A model generated the notes under the pieces. The model made no database searches and was not told the DNA's origin. It saw only the letters and a program-made list of their open reading frames with translations. The position numbers and the translations under genes were made by a program. 64,000 bases of DNA from contig NZ_CP039704.1 of the NCBI RefSeq assembly GCF_005144965.1, positions 1,488,001 to 1,552,000 of the forward strand, given 5' to 3'. Shown here one piece after another: positions 18,593 to 28,973 of this stretch; positions within the stretch are counted from its first letter, which is position 1; each line of letters begins with the position of its first letter. Source of the DNA: Hankyongella ginsenosidimutans (GTDB taxonomy: Bacteria > Pseudomonadota > Alphaproteobacteria > Sphingomonadales > Sphingomonadaceae).

Positions 18593-19497
18593 ATGTTCCT
18601 GCCATCCATCAAGCAGTTGCAGTATCTTATCGCCCTGCATCAGCACAATCACTTCGGGCGGGCGGCGGACGCCTGTTTCGTCACCCAGTCCACCTTGTCG
18701 GCCGGCCTGCGGGAACTGGAGACCGGGCTGAACGCCGTGCTGGTCGAGCGGACCAAGCGTGTCGTGTCGTTCACGGCCCTGGGCGAGCAGGTCGCGCGCA
18801 AGGCGTATGTCGTGCTGCGCGAGGCGACCGAGATCGCGCAGATGGCGCAGGCGTCCGGGCGGCCGCTGAGCGGAGAACTGCGCCTGGCGGTGATCCCGAC
18901 CATCGCGCCGTTCTTCCTGCCGAGAACCCTGCCGGCGCTGCGCTCCACCTATCCCGATCTCAAGCTGTTCCTGCGCGAGGAAATGAGCCATGCCGCGTGC
19001 GAGGAGCTGCTGCGCGGCCAGATCGACTGCGTGCTGCTGGCGCTGCCCTACAACTGCGGCGAAGTGGAAGTGGCGGAACTGTTCGAGGATGCGTTTTCGG
19101 TCGCCTTCCATGAGCAGGAATTCGCGCCACCGCCTGCGACCATCGCGCCGGCGGAAATCGAAGGCGAGCGCCTGCTGCTGCTCGAGGACGGCCATTGCCT
19201 GCGCGACCAGGTGCTGATCGCCTGCGAACGGCCGGAGCTGCGGATCAATCGCGCCGTGCTCGGCACCTCGCTGCACACCATGGTGCAGATGGTCGACAAC
19301 CGGCTCGGGATGACGCTGCTGCCGCAGATGGCCATCGACTGCGGCATCCTCAACGACACGCATGTTCTCGCGCGCCCCTGAGCGGCCCGCGCGCCCGCCG
19401 TACCATCGCTCTGGCCTGGCGGCGAAGCTCGCCGCGCGAGGCGGAATTGCGCCTGCTGGCTGAATTTCTGCGCAAGGCCGCCAAGGGCGAACAATAA
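18593..19497 (+). CDS. oxyR: OxyR hydrogen-peroxide sensor, LysR family
   Basis: About 301 residues. The N-terminal winged HTH (IKQLQYLIALHQHNHFGRAA) is followed by a LysR sensor domain. The two redox cysteines are present with the right spacing: Cys202 in EDGHCLRDQ and Cys211 in IACERP, nine apart as in the E. coli pair. It activates peroxide-defence genes. The frame breaks near 19378 (CCCC should be CCCCC); restoring it adds a tail ending FLRKAAKGEQ. MITE copy 2 lies 62 bases upstream of the start and may affect its promoter. Confidence 0.92.
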
Positions 19498-19538
19498 TAG
19501 GCTGGGCAAAGCGCTGCGCCGACGTGAGGGACGACACG

Positions 19539-20562
19539 ATGAAATCGCTGATATGTGAAACCTTCAGCCCGCAGGGGCGCTTGAACAGCGCGAGGTGCTC
19601 ACGCCGGATGTGGGGCCGGGTGAAGTGCGCATCCGCGTCATGGCGGCCGGCGTCAGCGCGAACGACCTGCTGCTCGTGCAGGGCATGACCAGCCCGAAGC
19701 CGTCGCTGCCGTTCACGCCGGGGTCCGAGGTGGCCGGGGTGATCGATGCCGTGGGGCCGGGCGTCCAAGACATCGCGGTCGACGACCATGTCATCGCGCT
19801 GACGAGCGCCGGCGGCTTTGCCGAATTCGTCGTGGTGCCGAGCGATGCCGTGGTCGAGATCCCGGAAGGCATGGCCTATACGACGGCGGCGGGGTTCATC
19901 CTGACCTACGCCCCGGCGCATCATGCCCTGAAACAGCGCGCGGCGCTGCAGGCCGGGGAGACCGTTCTGGTGCTGGGCGCGGCCGGTGCCAGCGGGCTTG
20001 CCGCGATCGAGGTCGCCAAGATGCTGGGCGCGCGTGTCATCGCGGCGGCGTCCACCGACGAGAAGCTGCAACTGGCCAAGCGCTTCGGCGCGGACCATCG
20101 GATCAACTACACCGATATCGACATGCGGGAAGCGCTGAAGGTTTTGACCGACGGGGCAGGCGTCGACGTGGTGTTCGACCCGGTCGGCGGGGAAGAGGCC
20201 GAGTCGGCGCTGCGCTCGCTGGCGCTGTGCGGGCGCCATCTCATCATGGGGTTCGCCGCCGGTCCGGTAGCGCCGATCTCGCCCAACGCCCTGCATGCGC
20301 GCGGCGCGGCGCTGATCGGCGTGCAGTGGGCGCCTATGCGCGCCTGCACCCGGATGTACAGGCGGACAATCTGGAAGAGCTGGTGGCATGGTACAAGGCG
20401 GGCAAGCTCCAGCCCGCGATCGGTCAGGTGTTTGCCTTCGATCAGGGGACGGAGGCGATCCGCTCGGCGGCGGATCGCGGCACCATGGGGCGTGTGGTGC
20501 TGGACGTCAGCGGCCGCCAGCCGAAGCTGAGCGACGTCGTCGGCCCCGGCGAACTGTGTTGA
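19539..20562 (+). CDS. NADPH:quinone oxidoreductase (zinc-independent MDR)
   Basis: About 341 residues of the medium-chain reductase fold. The N-terminal catalytic domain has GVSANDLLLVQG; the nucleotide-binding domain has VLVLGAAGASGLAAIEVAK (an alanine-rich AAxGxxG loop that favours NADPH). The zinc ligands of alcohol dehydrogenases are absent. Frame breaks near 19578 and 20332. It runs in the same direction as oxyR with 41 bases between, so it may be peroxide-responsive. It converges on ptsN with no gap. Confidence 0.88.
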
Positions 20563-21025
20563 TCAGGCGGCTTTCGGCTGCTCGCCGCGCAGGAGGATCG
20601 CCAGCAGCGCGTCGTCGTTGAGGGCACCGCGCAGCTTTCGCACAGGCCATGCTGGCGCAGCATGCGCGAGACCAGCGCCAGTGCCTGAAGATGGCTCGCG
20701 CCCGCGTCCGTCGGCGCGAGCAACATGCACGCGATGTCGACAGGCGCGCTATCGATGGACTGATAGTCCACCGGCTGCTCCAGGGTGACGAAAATGCCGA
20801 TCAGGCGGTCAAGGCCGGGGAGCTTGGCATGCGGAATGGCGATGCCGTTGCCGACCCCTGTCACCCCAGCTTCTCGCGCTCCTGCACCGCCGCCAGGGCC
20901 TGCGCCGCATCGATGCCGTAGGCGCGCGCCGCGATGTCGGCCAGACTCGTCAGCAGGTGCTTCTTCGACCCGGCGCGCAGACGCGCCGCGACCGCGGCAG
21001 GCGAAAACAACGAGGATACATCCAT
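20563..21025 (-). CDS. ptsN: nitrogen-PTS EIIA component
   Basis: About 154 residues. The phospho-His lies in GVGNGIAIPHAKLPG, the PtsN signature, preceded by the helix ALAAVQEREKLG. It takes phosphate from the PtsP-NPr chain and regulates potassium and stress functions. Frame breaks: near 20863 (a GGG needs one more G) and near 20639 (GAAA needs one more A). Both occur in homopolymers. It is last in the lptB-rpoN-hpf-ptsN cluster. Confidence 0.9.
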
Positions 21026-21172
21026 GGTCTTCTCAAAACATAGTCTGCAGCTGGGCTGCAGTGCAGCCGCAATACAGCAAAATTCTCACCAATCCATGGG
21101 CTGGCGAAAAGTTTCTAGGCACGTGACGATCAGGGCACCGGTCTTAAATGCTTCCTGAGACAGGCCGTGCCT

Positions 21173-21770
21173 TCAGGCGGATGGATTGTCCTGCGGTTCG
21201 ACCCAGGCGACGTTGCCGTCCTCCCGACGATACACCATCGACAGGCGCCGGTTGGCAGCGTTGCGGAACAGCAGCGCCGGCGTATTGCGCAGGTCCAGCA
21301 GCATCACGGCGTCCGACACGCTGACCTCTGGGATGTCTGAAGGCATTTCGGCGACAATCACGGGGCTTTGTGCTTCCGGCAGCTCGTCCTCCGACTCGCG
21401 GTCGAGCGACTGGAACACGACATAGGCGGCCGGCGTGAGGTCGAGCGTATCCGGCTCGGCGACGCCATTGCCATGGTGATTGGTGAGGCGGCGCTTGTAC
21501 CGGCGCAACTGCTTCTCGATGCGGCTTGAGGCGAGATCGAAAGCCGAGCGCGCATCGCCGCCATTACCCTCGGCCTTCAGCATGATTCCTGTCGAACGTG
21601 CAGGGCGCAGTAGGCATGAAATCCAGTGCCGCCCTCATCCCGGCTCATGGTCACCTGGGCGCGGAGCGATCGGGAAAAATATTTATCGGCGATTTCTTCC
21701 AGACGCGCACGCGCGTGCGCGGAAAGGCATCGCCGAGATCGATGTTGCGGCCAGAGACACGGATATCCAT
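21173..21770 (-). CDS. hpf: long-form ribosome hibernation promoting factor
   Basis: About 199 residues. It opens MDIRVSGRNIDLGDAF and has the N-terminal ribosome-binding beta-alpha domain. The C-terminal dimerisation domain reads DAVMLLDLRNTPALLFRNA and the tail LSMVYRREDGNVAWVEPQ. Long HPF dimerises 70S ribosomes into 100S particles in stationary phase. Frame breaks near 21720 and 21597. It lies between rpoN and ptsN, the usual position. Confidence 0.9.
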
Positions 21771-21874
21771 GAGGGGCTCCCTTGCTTGAGGGTTGGACAC
21801 GGCGCTTTTCGCGCTTCTCATTCTTGTAACCTCAGTCACCTGTGCAGGCATTTCAAGAGGTTGTCGCAGAATAT

Positions 21875-23473
21875 CTACCTCTGGGCACCGCCTTGCCAGC
21901 CTGCTGTTCCATTGCCGCCGTTGGCGATCGCTTTCGCGCGCCGGCGCTCGACGCTGGAGGGATGCGCATGGCTTCGCGGTACTTTGCCACGGTTCGCCGG
22001 GCGATGTCGAAACTTTCGCGCTGCAGGATGTCCACGAGCTTGTCGTCCGAGAGGATGGCCTTGGGGTCTTCCGCGTCGATCAGTTCGCGAATTCGCAGCT
22101 TTACCGCTTCAGCGGAATGCGCCTCGCCGCCGTCGGCGGCCTGGATGGCGGATGTGAAGAAGTATTTCAGCTCGTAGAGCCCGCGGGGCGAGGACAGATA
22201 CTTCGCCGTGGTGACGCGGGACACGGTCGACTCGTGCATGCCGATCGCCTCGGCGATGACGCGCAGGTTCATCGGGCGAAGGTTGCGCACGCCGTGTTCG
22301 AAGAAGTCCTGCTGCTGCCGCACCAGTTCCGTCGCGACCTTGAGGATGGTGCGCGCCCGCTGGTCGAGCGCCTTGGTGAGCCAGTTGGCGGATTGCAGGC
22401 ATTCCGAGAGGAATGCCTTGTCGGTACGGTTGCCGGTCCGGCTGGCCAGTTCGACATAGTAGCGGCGATTGACCAGAACGCGCGGCAGGGTGGCGCTGTT
22501 CAGTTCGACGCCCCAGCCGCCTTCAGGGGAGCGGCGGACCAGAATGTCCGGCACCACGGTTTGCGCGCGCTCGCCGCCGAAGGCGAGGCCGGGCTTGGGA
22601 TTATACTGGCGGACCTCCTGGATCATGTCGTGGAGGTCCTCGTCGTCGACCCGGCAGATACGGCGGAGCTGCGCCAGATCGCCCCGGCCGAGCAGTTCGA
22701 GATGCTCGAGGAAGCAGGACATCGCCGGGTCCAGCCGATCCTGCTCGCGCGCCTGGATTTTCAGACATTCCGTGAGATTGCGCGCGCATACACCGCTCGG
22801 GTCGAACGTCTGCATCACCTTGAGGACGTCTTCCACGACGGCTTCCGGAATACCGAGGCGGAAGGCGATGTCTGCGAGCGGGTCGCGGATATAGCCGGCT
22901 TCGTCAACCAGGTCGGCAAGGTGGGTCGCAATGAAGCGCAGCGCCGGGTCGCCGAACGCCTCGCCGACCTGCGCCAGCAGATGGTCCTGCAGGGAGGTTT
23001 CCGCCACCAGCGTGGCGTTGAGGCCGGACGTATCGTCATAGTCGCCGCCTTCGGCGATGCTGCCGGTCCCGCTGAGGCTCAAGCCTTCCATGCCGCTGAG
23101 CATGCCATCGGTGTCGCCGGCGCGGTCGCTCGGGGAGTCGTGCTGGAACACATTGTCGTCGAGGGAGATGTCCAGCGCGCCTTCGGGCGTTGTTCCTTCC
23201 GCGATGTCGTCGCGCAGGAGGGCGGTGTCGGATGCCGTCAGGGTCTCGCGATCGTCCAGGCCATCGCCATCGTCGCCATCGCCTTCCGAGTCGTTCGCGT
23301 CCCGCTCGCCCGAGTCCTCGCCGACCTCCAGCAGGGGTTCTTCTCCAGCTCGGCGATGACAAAGCCTTCAAGCTCCAGGTTGCTCAGCGCCAACAGCTTG
23401 ATCGCCTGCTGCAGCTGGGGGTCATCACCAGCTGCTGGCTTTGTCTCAGGTCGAGGCGGGGTCCAATGGCCAT
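21875..23473 (-). CDS. rpoN: RNA polymerase sigma-54 factor
   Basis: About 533 residues. Region I is Gln-rich (RQSQQLVMTPQLQQAIKLL), an acidic region II follows, and the C-terminal region III has the HTH (MHESTVSRVTTAKY) and the RpoN box ARRTVAKYRE that contacts the -24 element. At least three frame breaks: near 23427 and 23336 (C-runs) and near 21948 at the C-terminus. The intended end is the TAG at 21875-21877. It is 15 bases after lptB. The NtrC-type activator 2 kb away is a natural partner. Confidence 0.93.
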
Positions 23474-23488
23474 GGGGTCAGGAATAGA

Positions 23489-24274
23489 TCAGAGTTGGAA
23501 ATTTTCGCCTAAGTACACACGGCGTACCTGCACATCGGCGACGAGGTCGCGCGGCGTGCCCTCGAACAGAACCCGGCCATCATAGATGATGCAGGCACGG
23601 TCCACGATATCGAGGGTTTCGCGCACATTGTGGTCGGTGATCAGCACGCCGATGCCGCGCTGCTTCAGGTGACGCACGAGCGTGCGGATATCGGAAATCG
23701 AAATCGGGTCGATGCCGGCGAACGGTTCGTCGAGGAGCATGATCGAAGGCGACGCGGCGAGTGCGCGGGCGATTTCGGCGCGACGGCGCTCGCCTCCGGA
23801 CAGCGCCATGGCGGAGGATTTGCGCAGTTTGGTCAGCGAGAACTCGTCCAGCAGTTCGTCCAGCCGCGCCGCGCGTGCCCGGCTGTCGCCTTCCACGACC
23901 TCGAGAACCGAGAGAATATTGTCCTCGACGCTCAGACCACGGAAAATGGAGGTCTCCTGCGGCAGATAGCCAAGGCCGCGCGCGGCGCGCCGATACATGG
24001 GCAGGCCGGTGATATCGTGCCCGTCCAGCAGAATCCGCCCATGATCGGGGACGACGAGGCCCATGATCGAATAGAAGCAGGTCGTTTTGCCGGCACCGTT
24101 CGGGCCGAGCAGGCCCACCACTTCGCCACGACGCACGGAGAGCGAGACATCGCGCAGCACCGCCCGGCGGTCATAGCTCTTGCCGATCGACACGATGTCC
24201 AGACCGGGGTCCGCGCTGGGGCGCACATCTGCGCCGAAGAGCTTTTCTGTCGTGGCAATCTCTTCAAGCATCAT
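23489..24274 (-). CDS. lptB: LPS export ABC transporter ATPase
   Basis: Intact, 261 residues. Walker A GPNGAGKTT (57-65), the Q-loop in YLPQETSIFRGLS, signature LSGGE (158-162), Walker B IMLLDEP (178-184), and the LptB-typical switch ITDHNVRETL. It powers lipopolysaccharide extraction from the inner membrane with LptFG. The lptA and lptC genes that normally precede it are not present; the upstream 260 bases hold only a degenerate repeat. Confidence 0.95.
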   Translation of the reverse strand: MMLEEIATTEKLFGADVRPSADPGLDIVSIGKSYDRRAVLRDVSLSVRRGEVVGLLGPNGAGKTTCFYSIMGLVVPDHGRILLDGHDITGLPMYRRAARGLGYLPQETSIFRGLSVEDNILSVLEVVEGDSRARAARLDELLDEFSLTKLRKSSAMALSGGERRRAEIARALAASPSIMLLDEPFAGIDPISISDIRTLVRHLKQRGIGVLITDHNVRETLDIVDRACIIYDGRVLFEGTPRDLVADVQVRRVYLGENFQL

Positions 24275-24440
24275 CGAAACCTTGTCCGGACCCCGGGCAT
24301 TTTCAGGAAGAGCGGAGGCCGGCTTTCCATTTGAAAATGGTCTAAGCGAGGATCGTTAACGAATTCTAACCGGTAATTCACGTTGGCCCGGTTCATGCAT
24401 GTGCAAGGATACCGCATCGGTGGCGACGGGAAAAGCCCCT

Positions 24441-24523
24441 CGTGTCGCGGAATCGAGGTTCGCAGACTGATATCGGGCGGCCGAGCGAGCTTCGATTGCA
24501 AAATTCACAAGAGAAACAGTGGG
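24441..24523 (+). repeat. degenerate unit-A repeat, copy 3
   Basis: GTGTCGCGGAATCGAGGTTCG, the TGATATCGGGC centre and GAGCTTCGATTGCAAAA match unit A of the composite repeat with several changes. Unit B is missing. It lies in the 24275-24534 gap, where I see no gene. Confidence 0.6.
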
Positions 24524-24534
24524 CTGGCTCCGGG

Positions 24535-25026
24535 TCAGGGATAGAAGAGCGGCACCGTCATGGTGTTGAGCCCGGCTGTTGCGGTAAATTCCGCCTCCGC
24601 GACGGTCGGCTTGCGGTAGATGCGCCTGGCCCTGTTGGGAAAGCCGACACCGTCAGTGAACAGGCTGAACTTGCCGTTGAGGTTGCGGTCATGGAGCACG
24701 GCGAGCGTGTATGTGCCGGGCCCTGGCAGGCGGATGCAGGAGTAGACCGCGCCGGCCTGCGGCGTCGGAGCATCGATGCGGCGGAAGACCTTGCCGCCTT
24801 CCACCAGCTTGCGGCTGTTGCCGAGAAACTCGCCCGAGTCGGTTGAGTATATCTCGAGCCGCACCTGACCTTTTCGATCCTTGAAGCCGGTGATTTCGAC
24901 GCGCAGCGCGGTCTCGTGCGCGTCGGGCGCGCAGGCGTCGGCATCCGACCCGATAGCGGGAATGGACTGGGCCGCGGCAGGGGCGGACAGCAGGGCAAGG
25001 GCAAGCGCAATCAGGCGGGGAAACAT
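24535..25026 (-). CDS. exported DUF2141 protein
   Basis: Intact, 163 residues. A signal peptide (MFPRLIALALALLSAPAAAQ) is followed by an Ig-like domain with LRVEITGFKDRKGQVRLEIY and YTLAVLHDRNLNGKFS, the DUF2141 hallmarks. It is probably periplasmic. No biochemical role is known for the family. It is co-directional with the DUF442 gene 65 bases upstream. Confidence 0.85.
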   Translation of the reverse strand: MFPRLIALALALLSAPAAAQSIPAIGSDADACAPDAHETALRVEITGFKDRKGQVRLEIYSTDSGEFLGNSRKLVEGGKVFRRIDAPTPQAGAVYSCIRLPGPGTYTLAVLHDRNLNGKFSLFTDGVGFPNRARRIYRKPTVAEAEFTATAGLNTMTVPLFYP

Positions 25027-25091
25027 GTGGGCAACCTCGCGAAGCTTTTGAAAAATCTCTGTAAGGCGATGCGGCGCGTTCGCCAGCTCTG

Positions 25092-25536
25092 TCAGGATGG
25101 GGTGTGTTGCGATCCCGCCAAAGCGCGCAGGAGTCGATCATCGGGGTGAGGTCGTAGCCAGCGTTGGCGGCGGCGGCGCAGAGCTGCTCCGGTGCGTCAC
25201 CCGCCAGGGCGCGCGCTGCCGCCCAGACCATGGTCGAGCGCGCGCCGGAGCGGCAGAAGGCCAGCACCGGCCCCTGGCAGGCGTCGATCACGGCGCTGGT
25301 CGCCAGCAGGGTCTCGAAATCGAGCGGCCCCGGGTGCACGGGAATTGATAGTAGCCAAGCCCGTGCTCGATCGCGGCCTGCGCGATGTCAGCGCAGCACG
25401 GCTGGCCGGGCACTTCGTCGTCGGGGCGGTTGTTGATGATGGCGCGAAAGCCGGACGCGGCGATCTCGGCGACATCCGCTGCGTCGATCTGGCCAGCGAT
25501 GGCGAAATCCGGTGTGAGGTGTAGGGCGCGTAGCAT
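25092..25536 (-). CDS. DUF442/TIGR01244 dual-specificity-phosphatase-like protein
   Basis: About 148 residues. It opens MLRALHLTPDFAIAGQID, contains GFRAIINNRPDDEVPGQP and the catalytic P-loop AFCRSGARS (CX5R). The family includes the phosphatase-like domain of Blh proteins and is loosely called sulfur transferase. Frame breaks near 25341 and 25133; the second restores an end of RALAGSQHTPS. The substrate is unknown. Confidence 0.8.
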
Positions 25537-25635
25537 GGTCGCACCATAGAGCCTGATCGGGTGAGGTTGAAGCATTTTGCGTCAACCGATGGCGTAAATC
25601 ACGCTCTGACTGTGGAGCCTCAATAGGTTGTTCTG

Positions 25636-27088
25636 CTAAATGCCGGCGGCTTCGTCCACGCTGATGTCGAGTTCCGCCAGACGCCGGTAGAGGGTCGAGC
25701 GTCCGATGCCGAGCCGGCGCGCCACCTCGCTCATCCGGCCGCGATAGCGGGCGACGGCGAAGCGGATGGCGTCGGCTTCCAGGTCCTGCAGCGCGCGCAC
25801 GTGCCCGCGCGAATCCGTCAACTGGATACGGTCGACCGGCGCGGCAGCACCGGGGCCGCCGCTGGCGTCTCCGCCGCCTGCAGCGCCGGCGCGGCGCGCT
25901 CCGCCCGTTGCGCCTGCGCCAGAATCTGCGGGAAATCGCGCATGCTCAGCCGGTCGCTGTCGCACAGCACCACTGCCCGGAAGATGGCGTTTTGCAACTG
26001 GCGGACGTTGCCCGGCCAGTCGAAGGCGGTCAGCAGGGTCATCGCCTCCTCCGAGACACCGCGCACGTGGATATTCTCCAGCGCTGCGGTGCGGGCGATG
26101 AAGTGGTTGATCAGCGCCGGAATGTCTTCCCGGCGTTCACGCAGCGGCGGGATGGTCAACTGCACCACGTTCAGGCGATAATAGAGGTCCTCCCGGAAGC
26201 GGCCCTGCGCGGACTCGACCGCCAGCTCGCGGTTGGTCGCGCTGACCACACGCACGTCGACCTTCTGTGGCGTCCGGCTGCCCACCGGCTCGACCTCGCC
26301 CTCCTGCAGCACCCGCAGCAGCTTCACCTGCAGGTCCAGCGACAGCTCGCCGATTTCGTCAAGGAACAGGGTGCCGCCGTTGGCGTCGGAGAACTTGCCC
26401 ATGTGCCGGTCGATGGCCCCGGTGAACGCGCCCTTTCATGGCCGAACAGCAGGCTTTCCGCCAGTTGCGCCGGCAGCGCGCCGCAGTTCACCACGACGAA
26501 CGGGCCGTTGGCGCGCGGGCTCGCCGAATGGATGGACTGGGCGATCAGCTCCTTGCCGACGCCGCTCTCGCCTTCGATCAGTACCGGCGCCGAGGAATTG
26601 GCGGCGCGGCGCGCCAGCGAGACGGCACGCAGGAACTGCGGGGACTCGCCGACCAGTTGCTCGAAGGTCAGATGTGCGCCCAGCTTTTCCGACAGCGGGC
26701 GCAGTTCGCCGTCGGCGATGCTCTCGTTGGTCGCAGTCGCCAGCGCGGCGCGAATGCGCTCAGGGCTTGCCGGCTTGGCGATGAAATCGTTGGCGCCGGC
26801 GCGCATCGACTCGACGGCGTTGCTCAAGGTCGTATGCGCGGTCAGCACGATGATCGGCAGGCGCGGGCGTTGCGGGCGGATCGCCTTCACAAGCTCCAGC
26901 CCGCTCATCTTCGGCATTTGCAGGTCGGCCATCAGGGCGCAGATTTGCGCGCCGCTCGGCCCCAGCAGGATGTCGAGGGCCTGCTGTCCCGTCTCCGCCT
27001 CCAGCACCGCAAAGCCCGCCCGGCTGGCGATGGCGGCAAGCGCGCGCCGCTGGCTCGGTTCGTCTTCGGCGATCAGCACCGTGTTCAT
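25636..27088 (-). CDS. sigma-54-dependent NtrC-family response regulator
   Basis: About 484 residues. The receiver domain starts [18 protein letters not shown], with the phospho-Asp in [13 protein letters not shown]. The AAA+ domain has Walker A GESGVGKE, the sigma-54 contact loop GAFTGA, and Walker [13 protein letters not shown]. The C-terminal Fis-type HTH is [16 protein letters not shown]. It opens promoters with sigma-54. Frame breaks near 26436 (an A-run just before GAFTGA) and near 25845. No cognate histidine kinase is adjacent, so it is an orphan in this window. Confidence 0.9.
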
Positions 27089-27163
27089 GGGCAGGATGTT
27101 CCAATATTGGACGGCTTGTTGTCTCAATACGGGACAATGGTAAATTTTGTTTATACACCGCCT

Positions 27164-27320
27164 AGTGCCCTGAATCTGAAATCCGCTGCATCCAATATCA
27201 GGCGCGGTTGGATTTCAGATTCAGGACACGGGCAAAACATTGTTTCTCGTGTCGTTTTCAGAATCGAAGTTCGCTTGATCGCCCGATATCATGGTGGGGC
27301 GAACTTCGATTCCACGACAC
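27164..27320 (-). repeat. REP-like composite repeat, copy 4 (inverted)
   Basis: The same composite as copies 1 and 2 but inverted: unit B (27164-27227) with arms CTGAATCTGAAATCC and GGATTTCAGATTCAGGACAC, then unit A with GAATCGAAGTTCGC and GCGAACTTCGATTC around GCCCGATATCA. It fills the divergent upstream region between the NtrC-type gene and the ABC1 kinase gene. Confidence 0.8.
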
Positions 27321-27371
27321 GCGTCGCGGAGATGCATTGCCGAAATCCGGCGCGCGGCCTACCTGTTCGGT

Positions 27372-28716
27372 GTGAGCGACACCTACGACGATTCAAACAG
27401 CATGTCAGGCCGACTGTCGCGCTATGCGCGGGTCGGCGTAGCCGTCGGCGGGCTGGGCCTGCAGTTCGCCGCCAATCGCGTGCTGGGGCCAAGCTCGATT
27501 CCGAGCGGCACGCCGAGGAGCTGACGGCAGCGCTCGGCAACCTCAAAGGCCCGGTGATGAAGGTGGCGCAGATTCTTTCCACCATCCCCGAGGCGCTGCC
27601 GCCCGAATACGCCCAGAAGCTGGCGCAGCTCCAGGCCAACGCGCCGTCCATGGGCTGGCCGTTCGTCAAGCGGCGCATGAAAACCGAACTCGGGGTCGAC
27701 TGGCGCGCCAAGTTCAGCGCGTTCGAGGAGACGGCGGCGGCCGCCGCCTCGCTTGGCCAGGTGCACAGGGCGGCGACGCTTGACGGCCGGGCGGTTGCGG
27801 TCAAGCTGCAATACCCGGACATGGCATCGGCGATCGAGGCGGACCTCAAGCAGCTCGACATGCTGATCGGGCTGTACCGGGCGTACGACCGCTCGATCGA
27901 CCCCAGCGAAATCCGCCACGAAATCGCCGAACGCCTGCGCGAGGAACTGGATTACGCGCTGGAAGCCAAGCACATGGCGCTCTATCGCCACATGCTCGCA
28001 GACGAACCGAACGTGCATGTGCCGGACGTGGTCGAGGCGCTGTCGACCCGCCGGCTGCTGACCATGACCTGGCTCAGCGGCAAGCCGCTTCTGACCTACA
28101 AGGACGCCGACCAGGCGGTGCGCAACCAGATTGCGATCAACATGTTCCGCGCCTGGTACGTGCCGTTTCATAAGTATGGCGTCATCCACGGCGACCCGCA
28201 TCTGGGCAATTACTCCGCACGCGACGATCTCACCATAAACCTGCTGGACTACGGCTGCATCCGCATCTTCCCGGCCAAGTTCGTCGGCGGCGTGATCGAT
28301 CTGTATCGCGCGGTGCGTGACGGCGACCGCGATCTGGCGGTGCACGCCTATGAGACCTGGGGTTTCACTGGCCTCAGCGCCGAGGTGATCGACACCCTCA
28401 ACATCTGGGCGGCGTTTCTCTATGCGCCGCTGCTCGAAGACAAGCCGCGCCTGATCAACACCTACGACAAGCCGGGCCAGTATGGGCGCGAGCAGGCCGC
28501 CAAGGTTCATGCGCGCCTGAAGGAGCTGGGAGGGTGAGGCCGCCGCGCGAATTCGTGTTCATGGACCGGGCGGCGATCGGGCTGGGCGGCGTGTTCATGC
28601 ACCTGGGCGCGCATGTGAACTGGTATCGGCTCTTTCAGGACGTGATCGAGGGCTTTTCGATAGAGGCGCTGGCCGCGCGCCAGGCGGAGGCCATGAAAGC
28701 TGCGGGGCTGGCATAG
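27372..28716 (+). CDS. ABC1/AarF/UbiB-family atypical kinase
   Basis: About 448 residues. ABC1 hallmarks: the KxGQ-like region LKGPVMKVAQILSTIPEALP, the Ala-rich nucleotide loop AAAASLGQVHRA, VAVKLQYPD with the ion-pair Lys, and the metal-binding segments GVIHGDPHLGNY and NLLDYGC. Members support ubiquinone synthesis or lipid homeostasis. Frame breaks near 27490 and near 28531 (GGG for GGGG); after the second the tail reads RPPREFVFMDRAAIGLGG. The GTG at 27372 is the likely start. Confidence 0.88.
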
Positions 28717-28781
28717 CTCCCTCTTGGCAATCCGGGGCGGCTCCGCTTATGAGGCGGAAATCCAGTTTCGAGGGTATCGCG

Positions 28782-28910
28782 ATGGCTGAACAGAACAGCA
28801 TGGATTACGCCGAGCACAAGCGCACGTGGCGGGGCTTCATGGGCTTCGTGAAGTGGGGCATTCCCTTGTCGCTGATCCTGTTTGGGGTCGTGTTGTGGTT
28901 CACGACTTGA
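28782..28910 (+). CDS. ctaH: aa3-type cytochrome c oxidase subunit IV
   Basis: Intact, 42 residues, below the usual ORF cut-off. The sequence MAEQNSMDYAEHKRTWRGF is followed by one membrane helix, VKWGIPLSLILFGVVLWF. This is the bacterial aa3 subunit IV family (PF07835): DYxEHxxTWxxF then a single helix. It sits peripherally in the oxidase; the large subunits are not in this window. It precedes pntAA, a common sphingomonad arrangement. Confidence 0.88.
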   Translation: MAEQNSMDYAEHKRTWRGFMGFVKWGIPLSLILFGVVLWFTT

Positions 28911-28973
28911 CGCCGGCGTTCCGGTCGTAGAGGCTCCCCGATACGCGGGTTGAAACCGCCGGGGAGATGCTCG

